A stretch of 64,000 nt of DNA from Prochlorococcus sp. AG-363-N16 (GTDB lineage: Bacteria > Cyanobacteriota > Cyanobacteriia > PCC-6307 > Cyanobiaceae). The notes under the pieces were generated by a model. The model had not been told where the DNA came from and made no database searches. It saw only the letters and a program-made list of their open reading frames with translations. Location of the stretch: NCBI GenBank assembly GCA_003280135.1, contig QCFW01000001.1, forward strand, positions 62,001-126,000, given 5' to 3'. The position numbers were made by a program, and so were the translations under genes. This document shows positions 15,773 to 24,007 of this stretch, one piece after another (position 1 is the stretch's first letter; each line of letters starts with the position of its first letter).

Positions 15773-15916
15773 TTAATCTCTTCCATGGACATCTCTTAAG
15801 TTTCCAAAAAACTTATATTGTTCAAAATTTGAACCTAAATTTTGTATCATCTTATTCGAAGCAAATGCAGATTGCTTTGCGAATGATTTGTTATCTTGTT
15901 TTTTTGCTACAGGCAT
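15773..15916 (-). CDS. 47-residue soluble basic protein
   Basis: Start ATG 15916. MPVAKKQDNKSFAKQSAFAS, NKMIQNLGSNFEQYKFFGNL, RDVHGRD. Basic and aromatic, no hydrophobic helix. Composition is protein-like; no family recognised. Confidence 0.45.
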   Translation of the reverse strand: MPVAKKQDNKSFAKQSAFASNKMIQNLGSNFEQYKFFGNLRDVHGRD

Positions 15917-16472
15917 AACAATTAGATTAAGTTCTAGTAATAGATTTAACTTAAATAAGTCTTGAAGAAAAGAAATCTTTTTAAAGATTTACGTTCTTAA
16001 TCAGTTAGAGAAATAGTGTTTATATTTCAAAGCTCCTTCCCATGAGCTTAAGCAAGTAATTTTACCTATGCTAATCGTTTTTCTAAGTCATATCTGCCTA
16101 AATATAAAAAAGATCTTTTTCAAGTATTTGATAATTTACATCTTTGATTTGTCGGCAATGAATATTAGTATGACAAAAATGTTGCATCCGGCAGACTTTT
16201 TAAGAGAAGTTGAGAATAGCATGAAATATAGAGGTGATTATCATTTCTAGTAACTAGTAAGAGATTAGCGGTAGTAATGGATTTCTAACTAAATAACAAG
16301 CTAATAAATTGCTTTTAGAACATGTGCATACATTTGATTAGTTTTAGAAGAGCTCTATGATAAAGACCTTAAAAACTTGAGTCAAGGAATACACCTGAAT
16401 TACTCCTATGGCTAGGTTAATAATTTTCTATAAAAGTTCTGATGTTCAGTTTAAACTTCAAAAATTGGTTAA
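15917..16472. other. 556-bp stretch without a confident gene
   Basis: A 60-codon plus frame at 16068-16250 has mixed composition and no good start; its last 30 codons from ATG 16159 are slightly more protein-like. No RNA gene, repeat or strong terminator recognised. Confidence 0.4.
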
Positions 16473-16781
16473 TCAATGAGGCATTTTTTTTACTTCATGT
16501 AGCATTTGAAAAACTTTATCTTTTTGTGAGTAAAGAAGGACTTTGTCTTTTCCATTAAGTTTTAGTCCAGTTTGGAACTCTAATAATTCAAAGGATGTGA
16601 GAGCTACACCCCCAGTTTTTACAAATAAAACGGGTAAAATGCCATCTTTAGATTGCATGTTTTGCAAATCTAAAGCTTGTCTCACTAGTTGAGTTGCTTT
16701 TTCAATGCCAAATGACTTAATTAAGTCTGACCATAAATAGTTTGCCGGCTCACAATTGAATAAGTCTAATGAATTGTTCAT
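16473..16781 (-). CDS. Soluble hypothetical protein (102 aa)
   Basis: Start ATG 16781. NNSLDLFNCEPANYLWSDLI, GIEKATQLVRQALDLQNMQS, then DGILPVLFVKTGGVALTSFE. A mixed alpha/beta domain, Leu-rich, with no membrane helix or signal. I do not recognise the family. It is one of few soluble proteins of this size in the island. Confidence 0.65.
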   Translation of the reverse strand: MNNSLDLFNCEPANYLWSDLIKSFGIEKATQLVRQALDLQNMQSKDGILPVLFVKTGGVALTSFELLEFQTGLKLNGKDKVLLYSQKDKVFQMLHEVKKMPH

Positions 16782-17051
16782 TACGCTTGATTTTAACTAA
16801 TGATCTTAAAGTAAAAGCATGGAGAATTTTGGCTCGCCATATTTCTAAGATCAAAGTTTAATAATAAAATTATCTTAATTTAATTGCACATTATTAACTA
16901 TATAGAGATAAATCATATTGAATATGAATTCCATTAAAGATATTTTTATGTGTAATTAGTAAAATAATTTTCGCATAAAAAATCTAACAAGTAACTGAGA
17001 ATAGATCGCAATTACTCTTATCTATCAATAGTAAAAAAGAAAAAACCTGAC

Positions 17052-17198
17052 TTAACTTTTGTTTTCTACGTCAAACTTTTCAAGGTTTGGTCCTGCGATG
17101 ACACCTACAACTGCAAATAGGATTAAAGCTGCTACACCCAGAAAAGCTGCTGAAGGAGCAGAGCCAATAGCAAAAGTTGAGAGCGAATGAAAACCCAT
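17052..17198 (-). CDS. Small membrane protein with APSAAF motif (paralogue of 25648)
   Basis: 48 residues, ATG 17198 to TAA 17052. MGFHSLSTFAIGSAPSAAFL, one helix GVAALILFAVVGVIAG, then PNLEKFDVENKS. It shares APSAAF, the Gly/Ala helix and a GP exit with the 49-residue protein at 25648-25797. Size and topology resemble small thylakoid subunits, but I cannot assign it to a known photosystem or cytochrome subunit. Confidence 0.65.
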   Translation of the reverse strand: MGFHSLSTFAIGSAPSAAFLGVAALILFAVVGVIAGPNLEKFDVENKS

Positions 17199-17321
17199 GG
17201 AATTAGCCAGACTTCATGTTAATAACATGCAGAGCCTACAAACTAAAGGCTCAGTGTTAATGGATTTCAATTAAATCTTCGTATTAATTGACGTATTGAT
17301 GAAAATTCACTTTGTGGCTCA

Positions 17322-17438
17322 TTAAATCAACCCTAGTGAACCTGCTGTAAAACCTATCCCACAGAAAAATATAAACTCTAATAGTTCTCTGCTCCCTATT
17401 GGAATTTGATTTAATGCAACGGAAATGCGTTGACCCAT
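17322..17438 (-). CDS. 38-residue peptide with C-terminal hydrophobic helix
   Basis: ATG 17438 to TAA 17322: MGQRISVALNQIPIGSRELL, EFIFFCGIGFTAGSLGLI. An amphipathic head precedes one short membrane helix rich in Gly. No family recognised. Confidence 0.5.
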   Translation of the reverse strand: MGQRISVALNQIPIGSRELLEFIFFCGIGFTAGSLGLI

Positions 17439-17582
17439 TAGAACTTGAACTCTCAGAAGAAAATACGATAATAATTAAAATTTTTTTTATCTGAGAGGGA
17501 GAAGGAACAATTTAAATTTTTTCTTTTGATTTCAACTTTCTTTTTTAATGCACTCTTCTTCTAACTAGCACGTTAAAAACAA

Positions 17583-17744
17583 ATGCTTTCAAGCCAGAAT
17601 TTCTCAAATCATAAGCTCTTAATCATTTATCCGAGTCCATTTCTTTTACTTATATTCTTTTGCATTTTTCATTACCTTTATATAAAGGTCCCAATAGCCG
17701 AAGAACTTGGCGATTCTTTAAGAGTACCAGCAACTTTTGATTGA
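17583..17744 (+). CDS. 53-residue single-pass membrane peptide
   Basis: ATG 17583 to TGA 17744: MLSSQNFSNHKLLIIYPSPF, LLLIFFCIFHYLYIKVPIAE, ELGDSLRVPATFD. One aromatic helix then an acidic, soluble-looking tail. No strong ribosome site seen. Confidence 0.45.
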   Translation: MLSSQNFSNHKLLIIYPSPFLLLIFFCIFHYLYIKVPIAEELGDSLRVPATFD

Positions 17745-17892
17745 TAACTATTTTCATGTTTTTTAAAGACTAAAAAGATGAATTTTAAGTTCTTCTACCA
17801 GTGCCGATTATTAATTTGCTGGAATTTAGGAATTTATGCTAATTACAAAAATTCTTCATAATTGCTAGAAATGGATTATAAGAGGATTAGCC

Positions 17893-18036
17893 ATGGAATC
17901 TATTTCTGCTAACAAACCATTATTTTGTAAACTTCCACGTAGAACTGAAGCAATAAAAGCAGTGCTTTCATTGCTCTGGAAAAAGCAAAAGAAAGACATA
18001 CCTAAATGGATATTGAAAGAAGTAAGTACCTACTAA
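17893..18036 (+). CDS. 47-residue basic soluble protein
   Basis: ATG 17893 to TAA 18036: MESISANKPLFCKLPRRTEA, IKAVLSLLWKKQKKDIPKWI, LKEVSTY. Cationic and amphipathic. GAGGATTAGCC lies just upstream as a possible ribosome site. No family recognised. Confidence 0.5.
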   Translation: MESISANKPLFCKLPRRTEAIKAVLSLLWKKQKKDIPKWILKEVSTY

Positions 18037-18079
18037 GATTTACTTTTCACTTAGACATTTGTTATTGATTCAGCAGTGA

Positions 18080-18319
18080 TTATAAAGAACCTTCTGATAT
18101 CAGGGAAAGCTCTTCTTCAAAAAACCATTGTACAGGTCCTATATCAAGTTTTAATACTAAGCCAAATTGATTGCCATCAACCATTTTATAGCCAATTAAT
18201 TTGCCTTTTGGGCAATTTTTCAGATCCATCCAAAGTGATTTGGGGAGACGATCATTAACTTTTTCAAGGTCTACTTTCAATGATTGCCCTTTTTTAAGCT
18301 TTGAGGAATCTTTAATCAT
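18080..18319 (-). CDS. DUF2862-like small protein (paralogue of 23533)
   Basis: 79 residues, ATG 18319. The core reads LKKGQSLKVDLEKVNDRLPK, GKLIGYKMVDGNQFGLVLKL, then VQWFFEEEL. The pattern 'xGYKxxDGxxxGxxxxL...WFFxxEL' is that of the cyanobacterial DUF2862 family. The protein at 23533-23913 has the same core with DYKLTDGTGIGFLLEL and NWFFSHEI. An SH3-like beta barrel is likely; function unknown. Confidence 0.75.
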   Translation of the reverse strand: MIKDSSKLKKGQSLKVDLEKVNDRLPKSLWMDLKNCPKGKLIGYKMVDGNQFGLVLKLDIGPVQWFFEEELSLISEGSL

Positions 18320-18443
18320 TTAAAAATAACTTTAAGAAAACTTAGATTATCTTTAGAATACACAATTTTAACTTTGAATACACCTCTATATAATTAGAAA
18401 CTTTGTGGGAAACTTATAAATGTCTTTGATTCTATTCATTACT

Positions 18444-18566
18444 CTAAAAAGGAGTACTTGGAATAAAATGAAGTATAAGCAAGCCGACTCCAGCAGCAAA
18501 GACAACTGAAATTGCAATTGCCAATAGACCTTGAACCATACCTCCCTCAGTTTCTCCAGTAGCCAT
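18444..18566 (-). CDS. 40-residue membrane peptide
   Basis: ATG 18566 to TAG 18444: MATGETEGGMVQGLLAIAIS, VVFAAGVGLLILHFIPSTPF. A ten-residue acidic head and one helix. Reminiscent in size of small thylakoid subunits but without a diagnostic motif. Confidence 0.55.
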   Translation of the reverse strand: MATGETEGGMVQGLLAIAISVVFAAGVGLLILHFIPSTPF

Positions 18567-19097
18567 TTTAATTTAACGATAAGTATGTATATAATTTAAC
18601 TAATTTTATACGTTACTGCGAGAAGCTCAGCGAATATTTTTTAATTAATCAAGCCATAGTGCACATACTTAATAATTACTAAAATTAGATTTTAGATTTA
18701 TATATGCTTAACCTGAGAAAATTGAGTATTCATTCGGATTGAAGTATCTCAATGAATACGCTTTTTATAGAATTAATTAAGTTCTAAAAATGCTTCGACC
18801 ACTCTTTTGGGGAATGCTAGAAGTTTCTTCAAAGTTCTATGGAGACTCAATAGGCCTAGCACCTATAGCTCTCGGCCAAAAACATTTGAAAAAAACAATA
18901 AATCCTTCAATTAATGACTTTTGGACAAAGGAGTGCTCCCTTAAGCCTCATAGAGTTGCATGCTTAAATTATGATTCCTAGATTGATTTTCATGAATATT
19001 TAAATAACCAAGTTTAAGCATAAATTCTATATGTTTTAATTTCCAGATTAATCATACAAAAACAAGGAAGAATTATGTAAATTTTAGAAAAACTAAA
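18567..19097. other. 531-bp stretch without a confident gene
   Basis: A 63-codon plus frame (18790-18981) has passable composition but no ribosome site and is left uncalled. The only clear structure is the hairpin at 18726-18759. Confidence 0.4.
18726..18759. terminator. AT-rich hairpin, possible terminator
   Basis: GTATTCATT (18726-18734) and AATGAATAC (18751-18759) are perfect 9-bp inverted repeats with a 16-base loop, followed on the plus strand by GCTTTTTAT. No plus gene lies immediately upstream, so the assignment is weak. Confidence 0.35.
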
Positions 19098-19217
19098 ATG
19101 ATTAACTCCACAGAAATACTAATTGATTCTTTAGGTGATGAACCATTTGAGGTCCTTGGCTTTGAAAACGAACAAGACCTTGAAGTTGTTTTATCTGAAT
19201 TAATGGAACAAGCCTAA
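19098..19217 (+). CDS. 39-residue acidic soluble peptide
   Basis: ATG 19098 to TAA 19217: MINSTEILIDSLGDEPFEVL, GFENEQDLEVVLSELMEQA. Strongly acidic and helical, with no membrane segment, unlike nearly all small proteins around it. No family recognised. Confidence 0.5.
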   Translation: MINSTEILIDSLGDEPFEVLGFENEQDLEVVLSELMEQA

Positions 19218-19320
19218 ATCAGTAAAAATTATGGTTATTTATAAAACCTTTTATTTATTTTTGATTAGAACAAATAAATAAACAAATTATAGATAGTGAG
19301 TTGGATTAAACTTTAGTTAA

Positions 19321-19446
19321 TTAAGCAGTAGATTTCTTATTAAAGGCTACCGATGTCTCCTTGAATAATTCTCTAAGGCCAACTAATACAAACCAGCCTA
19401 AACCACCGCCTATAACGATAGGTATTATTTGATCAATGTTTCTCAT
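19321..19446 (-). CDS. 41-residue membrane peptide with strong ribosome site
   Basis: ATG 19446 with GGAGGTT close upstream (minus strand), stop TAA 19321. MRNIDQIIPIVIGGGLGWFV, LVGLRELFKETSVAFNKKST: one Gly-rich helix and a basic tail. A strong G/C hairpin occupies the leader. No family recognised. Confidence 0.6.
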   Translation of the reverse strand: MRNIDQIIPIVIGGGLGWFVLVGLRELFKETSVAFNKKSTA

Positions 19447-19468
19447 GATAACCTCCTGATGAAAATTA

Positions 19469-19503
19469 AAGGGGGCAATTATTTAAACTTCTTATGCCCC
19501 CTT
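19469..19503 (-). terminator. GC-rich hairpin between minus-strand genes
   Basis: GGGGGCA (19471-19477) and TGCCCCC (19495-19501) with flanking AA/TT pairs form the only GC-rich stem in this neighbourhood, followed on the minus strand by TTTAATTTT. It probably ends the transcript of the 19615 gene and sits 23 bp upstream of the 19446 start. A 14-nt palindrome, AAGCCTTAAGGCTT, lies beside it. Confidence 0.6.
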
Positions 19504-19614
19504 AAGCCTTAAGGCTTTTACTAACAAACCTTTAGGCTCCATTAAAGTTCTAATTGAATATTGATTATTTGTCTACCGGAGAAATTACTCAGGTATTTAT
19601 TACTTGCCAGCAAT

Positions 19615-19923
19615 TTACTCTGATATTTTTTTGGCGTGCTTAACTGCAATCCATGCTTCAAAAGAAGTAATTACAGCAATTAGAAATAAACCCAGAAATG
19701 AAATTGAATCATTGCTAGTTTCAAGAGGATCTAAATGATCTATAGTAAGGTCATTATAAAAAGTGTAAATCAGCCATATTATTGAAGTAAGGGTGGTAAT
19801 CCAGTATGCCCGCCATCGTCTTTGGTAGATGTAACCTACACCTAATCCAGGGAAGAAATTTAATAAGGCAGATACCCAACCGGATGAAGAGGCAAGTATC
19901 TCTTTCTTTAGATTCTCATTCAT
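19615..19923 (-). CDS. TM2-like membrane protein (102 aa)
   Basis: Start ATG 19923. Residues 14-35 (SGWVSALLNFFPGLGVGYIY) carry the FPGLGxGYxY motif of small TM2-type proteins, followed by QRRWRAYWITTLTSIIWLIY and a third helix near 75-92 (FLGLFLIAVITSFEAWIAV), then KHAKKISE. Function of this group is unknown; the FPG turn suggests a helical hairpin in the membrane. Confidence 0.6.
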   Translation of the reverse strand: MNENLKKEILASSSGWVSALLNFFPGLGVGYIYQRRWRAYWITTLTSIIWLIYTFYNDLTIDHLDPLETSNDSISFLGLFLIAVITSFEAWIAVKHAKKISE

Positions 19924-19969
19924 AGATATAATATTTTTAAATTAAGTTAGTGCTTAAATTTTTTGCAAG

Positions 19970-20503
19970 TCAAGAAGCAATATCTTCTTTTTTTTCAATA
20001 ACTTCTGTAAAAACATCTGAATCTTGATGATCTTTTTCAATTTTCTCATGCAGACTCTCTCCTTCTAATGATGAGCCAATACTTTCATCGATCTCGCTTT
20101 CGGATGGCATATCTAGATTTTTAGGTGAATTAACTTCAACTTCACTCTCTTTGTCAACTACTTCATTTGCTTTTGCAGCTTCAGGTTCTTGATTCTCTCC
20201 ATCAATCCCCCCAGCTGGAGTTGTAGTAGGGTCATTTTTTAATTGATTAGCGTGCTCTTGCTCAACTACTTGCCTGGTTTCTTGTGCTGAGTAAGTTTCG
20301 GCAGATTTTTCTTGTATTTTATCTTGAATTAAATTCTTTAATAAAATAATCAAGTTTTTTATATTTACAAATAGCTTTTTTAGATTCACAAAAATATCTT
20401 GAAGAATCGATTTTATTTCTTCTGCTTCTTTACTTTTATTGGTTACGAGAAAAATGCCTGAACCTATTGCTACAAGAAAAATAAAGGAAATAAAAACAAT
20501 CAT
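19970..20503 (-). CDS. Membrane-anchored acidic low-complexity protein
   Basis: 177 residues, ATG 20503. Residues 1-19 (MIVFISFIFLVAIGSGIFLV) are a membrane anchor. Residues 25-68 form an amphipathic Leu/Ile/Lys helix (SILQDIFVNLKKLFVNIKNL). From about 70 to the end the chain is disordered and rich in Glu, Asp, Ser and Gln (AETYSAQETRQVVEQEHANQ). It might be a scaffold or spacer at the membrane. No family recognised. Confidence 0.6.
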   Translation of the reverse strand: MIVFISFIFLVAIGSGIFLVTNKSKEAEEIKSILQDIFVNLKKLFVNIKNLIILLKNLIQDKIQEKSAETYSAQETRQVVEQEHANQLKNDPTTTPAGGIDGENQEPEAAKANEVVDKESEVEVNSPKNLDMPSESEIDESIGSSLEGESLHEKIEKDHQDSDVFTEVIEKKEDIAS

Positions 20504-20745
20504 TTAATTGGTAGGATATCTTCTATTATAAGGTGTCTTAATTTTTCCTTTTTTCAAGAGTTTGTTAACATCATTTGAATTTCTTCATCCCATTTCATGC
20601 TGTTACCTTTTTTGCGTTTCATGCAGTAATACTTAAAGCCTTTCATAGCTGCTAATTTTTGTAAGAATATGTGGTTATTATCTTTTCTATTTTGGGTGAT
20701 TTTTGATACAGATATAATTGCTAGGAATTATATGCTAAGGAACTT

Positions 20746-20880
20746 CTAAATTATATTAATAATCTTTGTTTTCATAACCCAAGCTAGTAAAGCTAGAGAG
20801 CTTATAGATATAATTATTCCAATTAATGTTTGAAGATTAAACTTTTTAGCTTTAGTAGAGACAGTGTTTTTACTCTTCAT
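20746..20880 (-). CDS. 44-residue basic membrane peptide
   Basis: ATG 20880 to TAG 20746: MKSKNTVSTKAKKFNLQTLI, GIIISISSLALLAWVMKTKI, INII. A Lys-rich head and one helix. No family recognised. Confidence 0.5.
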   Translation of the reverse strand: MKSKNTVSTKAKKFNLQTLIGIIISISSLALLAWVMKTKIINII

Positions 20881-21009
20881 CCTTCTGGCTTACATTAGAA
20901 GCTTACATAAGAATAACCAAAAAGTCGACTTGTCACAAAAAACATTTTTTTTGTTTATTTAGTGCATATTCTTTTGATCAATGCTAATTCTATAGAGCGA
21001 CTAAAAAAA

Positions 21010-21183
21010 ATGACAAACTCTCAACCCGACAATAATGAGCCTAAATGGGATTACACCTCAAGTAGGCAGAACCTTATCACAGGAGCCTTGGTTGTAGGTG
21101 GAAACCTATTGGTATTAGTACTGTATTTTTTGTATAGAACAGTTCCGGCTGTCCATCAAATCATCTCAGGAAAGCCCCTTTAG
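21010..21183 (+). CDS. 57-residue single-pass membrane protein
   Basis: Taken from ATG 21010; a GTG at 20962 in frame would add 16 residues. MTNSQPDNNEPKWDYTSSRQ is soluble, NLITGALVVGGNLLVLVLYF is the helix, and the end is LYRTVPAVHQIISGKPL. No family recognised; followed after 43 bp by another small membrane-protein gene. Confidence 0.55.
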   Translation: MTNSQPDNNEPKWDYTSSRQNLITGALVVGGNLLVLVLYFLYRTVPAVHQIISGKPL

Positions 21184-21226
21184 AAGCTTCTCTTGTCCTT
21201 ACGAATTAACCTTAATCATTAATCCA

Positions 21227-21430
21227 ATGTCATCATTTAGAGAAAGAGTTAATGCTCACCTTCCTATAGTTCTTCAATTATTAAGCACGCTTTCTTTGGT
21301 AATAATTGCTGGAACAGCACTTTGCGGCTCACAATCGCTTAAAAAATTAGCTGCTAGTCATTCTCCCAACCTACAGAATGAAACAAATAACGTACATAAA
21401 AACATTCACATGAATAAACACAGTCATTAA
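21227..21430 (+). CDS. 67-residue membrane protein with His-rich tail
   Basis: ATG 21227. MSSFRERVNAHLPIVLQLLS, TLSLVIIAGTALCGSQSLKK, then a polar tail with five histidines (LAASHSPNLQ, NNVHKNIHMNKHSH). The histidine cluster could bind metal. No family recognised. Confidence 0.5.
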   Translation: MSSFRERVNAHLPIVLQLLSTLSLVIIAGTALCGSQSLKKLAASHSPNLQNETNNVHKNIHMNKHSH

Positions 21431-21466
21431 CCTTTCATGCAATGTAATTTGATTGTTTTAGTTAAA

Positions 21467-21958
21467 TTAACTTTTTCTAAAGCTTTGAAAAGAAACTATT
21501 GCGATCATAGTTATTATTAATATAGGGATAATAGATAGAGATGCAATTATTGCCATTATTAAAATTGCTGTAGCAATGAGAGATATAGAGATTAATAAAA
21601 GGAGATTAGAGAAGTTTTCAATTCTTCTAGACCAGACCTTTCCAGTACAAGCATCTATTGCGCGTTGCAGTTGTCTTCTTTCATTTCTTAAATCTTTTAG
21701 CTTAATAAAATGCCACTCCATCGATTTTTTTATATTGGATTCGATCATTCTTTTTTGTAGGGCTAAGAAAACATTATTGTTTGATGAAAAGAAAGATCTA
21801 ACTTTTACAGCTTGAGCATCTATGATGGCTTTATTAGTTATTTCGATCTGCCTATTAATATGATTTAGCTCTTCAGTTAAATTTTGAATGTATTGGGTTT
21901 GATTATAGGACCTTGATTTTTGAATTGAATAACTTTTGTTTGGATTTTTGGAAAACAC
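21467..21958 (-). CDS. Coiled-coil membrane protein (163 aa)
   Basis: ATG 21958. Residues 20-110 are charged and helical (YIQNLTEELNHINRQIEITN; SNIKKSMEWHFIKLKDLRNE), then two hydrophobic helices near 117-137 and 140-157 (LLLLISISLIATAILIMAII; SIIPILIITMIAIVSF). The last residues are RKS. The plan is a cytoplasmic coiled coil with a C-terminal helical-hairpin anchor. No family recognised. Confidence 0.6.
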   Translation of the reverse strand: MFSKNPNKSYSIQKSRSYNQTQYIQNLTEELNHINRQIEITNKAIIDAQAVKVRSFFSSNNNVFLALQKRMIESNIKKSMEWHFIKLKDLRNERRQLQRAIDACTGKVWSRRIENFSNLLLLISISLIATAILIMAIIASLSIIPILIITMIAIVSFQSFRKS

Positions 21959-22022
21959 GTTCCTAAAAAACTATTGATGTTAATTAAGCCTAACTCTTTT
22001 CTGATCAGAGAGTTATAAATGG

Positions 22023-22068
22023 AATTCCATAAAAGAAGGAGCCTTAAGGCTCCTTCTTTTATGGAATT
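22023..22068. terminator. 46-nt perfect palindrome, probable bidirectional terminator
   Basis: Two 23-base arms are exact complements with no loop offset: AATTCCATAAAAGAAGGAGC followed by CTT, mirrored around position 22045/22046. Folded, it gives a long stem with AAAAGAAGGAGCC / GGCTCCTTCTTTT at its tip and T-rich flanks on both strands. It separates the 21467 gene from the structured region on its right. Confidence 0.85.
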
Positions 22069-22330
22069 ATGAAGCTTCTGTGTTCAGGCACCTGGGGCCA
22101 TTTTTCCAGGTGATAGGCATTACTTCTTTAAGGGCACCTAGGACGATGCATAGAAGCTACGACTGATATAACGCACCTTAATCATTGATCCTTGTTATAT
22201 CAGACGAATTGCCTGCTTTTGCTTGAGAATGTTGGAGCAGGAGCCAGAAGCCAGTTAGCTTCAAATTAATACTCAGGTGGAGTGTCTACCATTTGGTGCC
22301 TCCGAGTTAGATGTTTTTATGTTTGCTCTT
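22069..22330. ncRNA. Candidate structured RNA locus (strand unknown)
   Basis: There is no reading frame here, but four stems lie in a row: CACCTGG/CCAGGTG (22089-22112), CTGATATAAC/GTTATATCAG (22163-22203), CCTGCT/AGCAGG (22212-22241) and ACTC...GAGT with internal pairs (22271-22307). GC content is visibly higher than the surroundings, and the block ends at the 46-nt palindrome. A small RNA on the minus strand ending at that palindrome is the simplest reading. I looked for tmRNA, SRP RNA and RNase P signatures and saw none; 6S-like RNA cannot be excluded. Confidence 0.4.
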
Positions 22331-22434
22331 TTTTGAGTGAAATGCAATCAGTTTTAATGCCCATTGCTTTTTTTGTGTTTTTCAACGATATTGGAAGATT
22401 GGTTGTTCTCAGAGAGGAGATCATTTCTTACTGT

Positions 22435-23208
22435 TTACAGGAATGCTTTGGCAATTAAAGAGATACCCATTGAGATTGCAATTATCTCAAAAGCCTTTTT
22501 TACTACACTTTCACTTTTAATTAATGAAAAATGCGCCCCTAGATAACCGCCAATAAGAGAACCAAATATTAGAGTAGGTAACCAATTCCATTGAACTTCT
22601 CCATTGGTTACGAGAATTAGAGCTCCTGTTCCATTCCAGAAAATACCTACTAATACAAGTGTATAACCGATTGCTTTTGTATATGAAAATCCAAACCAAT
22701 TGACCAACCATAGCGTTACAAATAAGCCAGTCCCTGAAGTTATAGACCCATTGATAATTCCAATTATGAAAATTACAAATCCTCCAAATAAGATTTCAAT
22801 AGCATTTAGATTCTTTGGAGATTGTTTTTTTTGATTTGACGCTCTTTTACTTGAGAAAAAACCAATCAGCAAAGTAAATAGACCTAATGCGAATGTAGAA
22901 ACTTCATTTGGGATTAGAAAAATTATATTAGAACCAATTAGAACTCCAGGTAATCCGCAGCCAAGTATCAATGTTGTATGGAGCTTAGAGAAGTCTTTTT
23001 CTTGAAAATGTCGAATGCTAGCTCCTATGCCTAAGGCAATACTTGCTAATTTATGAGTTGCAAGTGCTTTAGAAAAAGGAAGACCTAATAAGATTAATGC
23101 GGGAAGTTGAACTAGCCCTGCTCCACCTCCTGAAAATGCAGACAAAAAATTTGCACAAACTGCTATCAAAGTTAAAAGAAAAATCAAGCTCAGTTCATTG
23201 AGATACAT
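22435..23208 (-). CDS. TauE/SafE-family sulfite/organosulfonate exporter-like permease
   Basis: 257 residues, ATG 23208, eight hydrophobic helices. The family hallmarks are a first half with FLSAFSGGGAGLVQLPALIL (24-43), then KALATHKLASIALG, and a second half with GIINGSITSGTGLFVTLWLV and GYTLVLVGIFWN. Members export sulfite, sulfoacetate or related anions across the plasma membrane; the substrate here cannot be told. It is the only clear transporter in the island. Confidence 0.85.
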   Translation of the reverse strand: MYLNELSLIFLLTLIAVCANFLSAFSGGGAGLVQLPALILLGLPFSKALATHKLASIALGIGASIRHFQEKDFSKLHTTLILGCGLPGVLIGSNIIFLIPNEVSTFALGLFTLLIGFFSSKRASNQKKQSPKNLNAIEILFGGFVIFIIGIINGSITSGTGLFVTLWLVNWFGFSYTKAIGYTLVLVGIFWNGTGALILVTNGEVQWNWLPTLIFGSLIGGYLGAHFSLIKSESVVKKAFEIIAISMGISLIAKAFL

Positions 23209-23331
23209 TTACTTATTTAAGTAACAATAATTAGAAGGAATGAATGTTAGCGATTTTGTCCTTTACTTTAGATAGTAACTTTTAATCCTATCGCTTTATA
23301 AGTTAATCTTAGAACTATTTATAAAAGCATA

Positions 23332-23442
23332 CTAGGAGACTCTTCTTAAAGTCTTCTCCTTATAGCTTTTCCATATATATATAATTGTATAAGGGCATAA
23401 AATAACTCCTAATATTGGAATGATTAAGTAGTTAGAAGACAT
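23332..23442 (-). CDS. 36-residue membrane peptide
   Basis: Taken from ATG 23442; the frame is open to 23517 but the extra 25 residues look random. MSSNYLIIPILGVILCPYTI, IYIWKSYKEKTLRRVS: one helix with a basic tail. No family recognised. Confidence 0.4.
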   Translation of the reverse strand: MSSNYLIIPILGVILCPYTIIYIWKSYKEKTLRRVS

Positions 23443-23532
23443 TTTAACTTTGACTCTTATGCCTATTGATAGCAAGGATTTATATCTTGGGAAGTAATAT
23501 GTCTGAATTGGAAACACTCTTAAAAATAAGCT

Positions 23533-23913
23533 TTAGAAAATATCACTAGTCACAGAGATTAGCCAGTTAATAAAATTAATTGGGTTGGCAACATAAGAAA
23601 TTTTATCGCCAAAATAAAGATTTTGTTGGGATTGGTTATTGATACTTTGTGGTTTTTTGAATTTAACTATTGCATCTCCTTTTGCCGAAGTGATTTCATG
23701 ACTGAAAAACCAGTTTTTAGTACCATCATTTAATTCTAAGAGAAATCCTATCCCAGTACCGTCTGTCAGCTTATAATCTAGGATTCGTGCACTTGAATTC
23801 TCAGTAAGCTTGAGCTTTAAGCTTTCAGAAAGCCTATCTTCAATTCTGTTGATATCAATACTTACACTTGATCCAATCTCAAGAAGATCACCAGTACTTT
23901 TTATTTCCTGCAC
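23533..23913 (-). CDS. DUF2862-like protein with C-terminal extension (paralogue of 18080)
   Basis: 126 residues, ATG 23913. Residues 10-75 repeat the DUF2862 pattern (IGSSVSIDINRIEDRLSESL; ILDYKLTDGTGIGFLLEL; NWFFSHEI). Residues 80-126 are an extension absent from the 18080 protein, ending in an aromatic, mildly hydrophobic stretch (NPINFINWLISVTSDIF) that could touch the membrane. Two diverged copies 5 kb apart suggest an old duplication. Confidence 0.72.
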   Translation of the reverse strand: MQEIKSTGDLLEIGSSVSIDINRIEDRLSESLKLKLTENSSARILDYKLTDGTGIGFLLELNDGTKNWFFSHEITSAKGDAIVKFKKPQSINNQSQQNLYFGDKISYVANPINFINWLISVTSDIF

Positions 23914-24007
23914 AACTCGAATGTAATAAAAACAAATTTTACCCTAACTGGTACTCATTAGAGACTTGGATTGCTCATTGCTTTTACAGCTATGCAAAAT
24001 AATTTGC

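Noticed and set aside
16068-16250. 60-codon plus frame
   Set aside because: Mixed composition, no ribosome site, lies in a poorly coding stretch.
18790-18981. 63-codon plus frame
   Set aside because: No ribosome site, no periodic composition; too weak to call.
20559-20745. Minus-strand stretch reading NNHIFLQKLAAMKGFKYYCM and onward to 20559
   Set aside because: Protein-like but lacks a suitable start; ATG options leave only 30 codons, so not called.
22069-22330. tmRNA, SRP RNA or RNase P RNA
   Set aside because: None of the diagnostic elements (tag-like frame, T-loop GTTCGA motif, SRP GGAAG/AGCAG loop, RNase P core) was seen.
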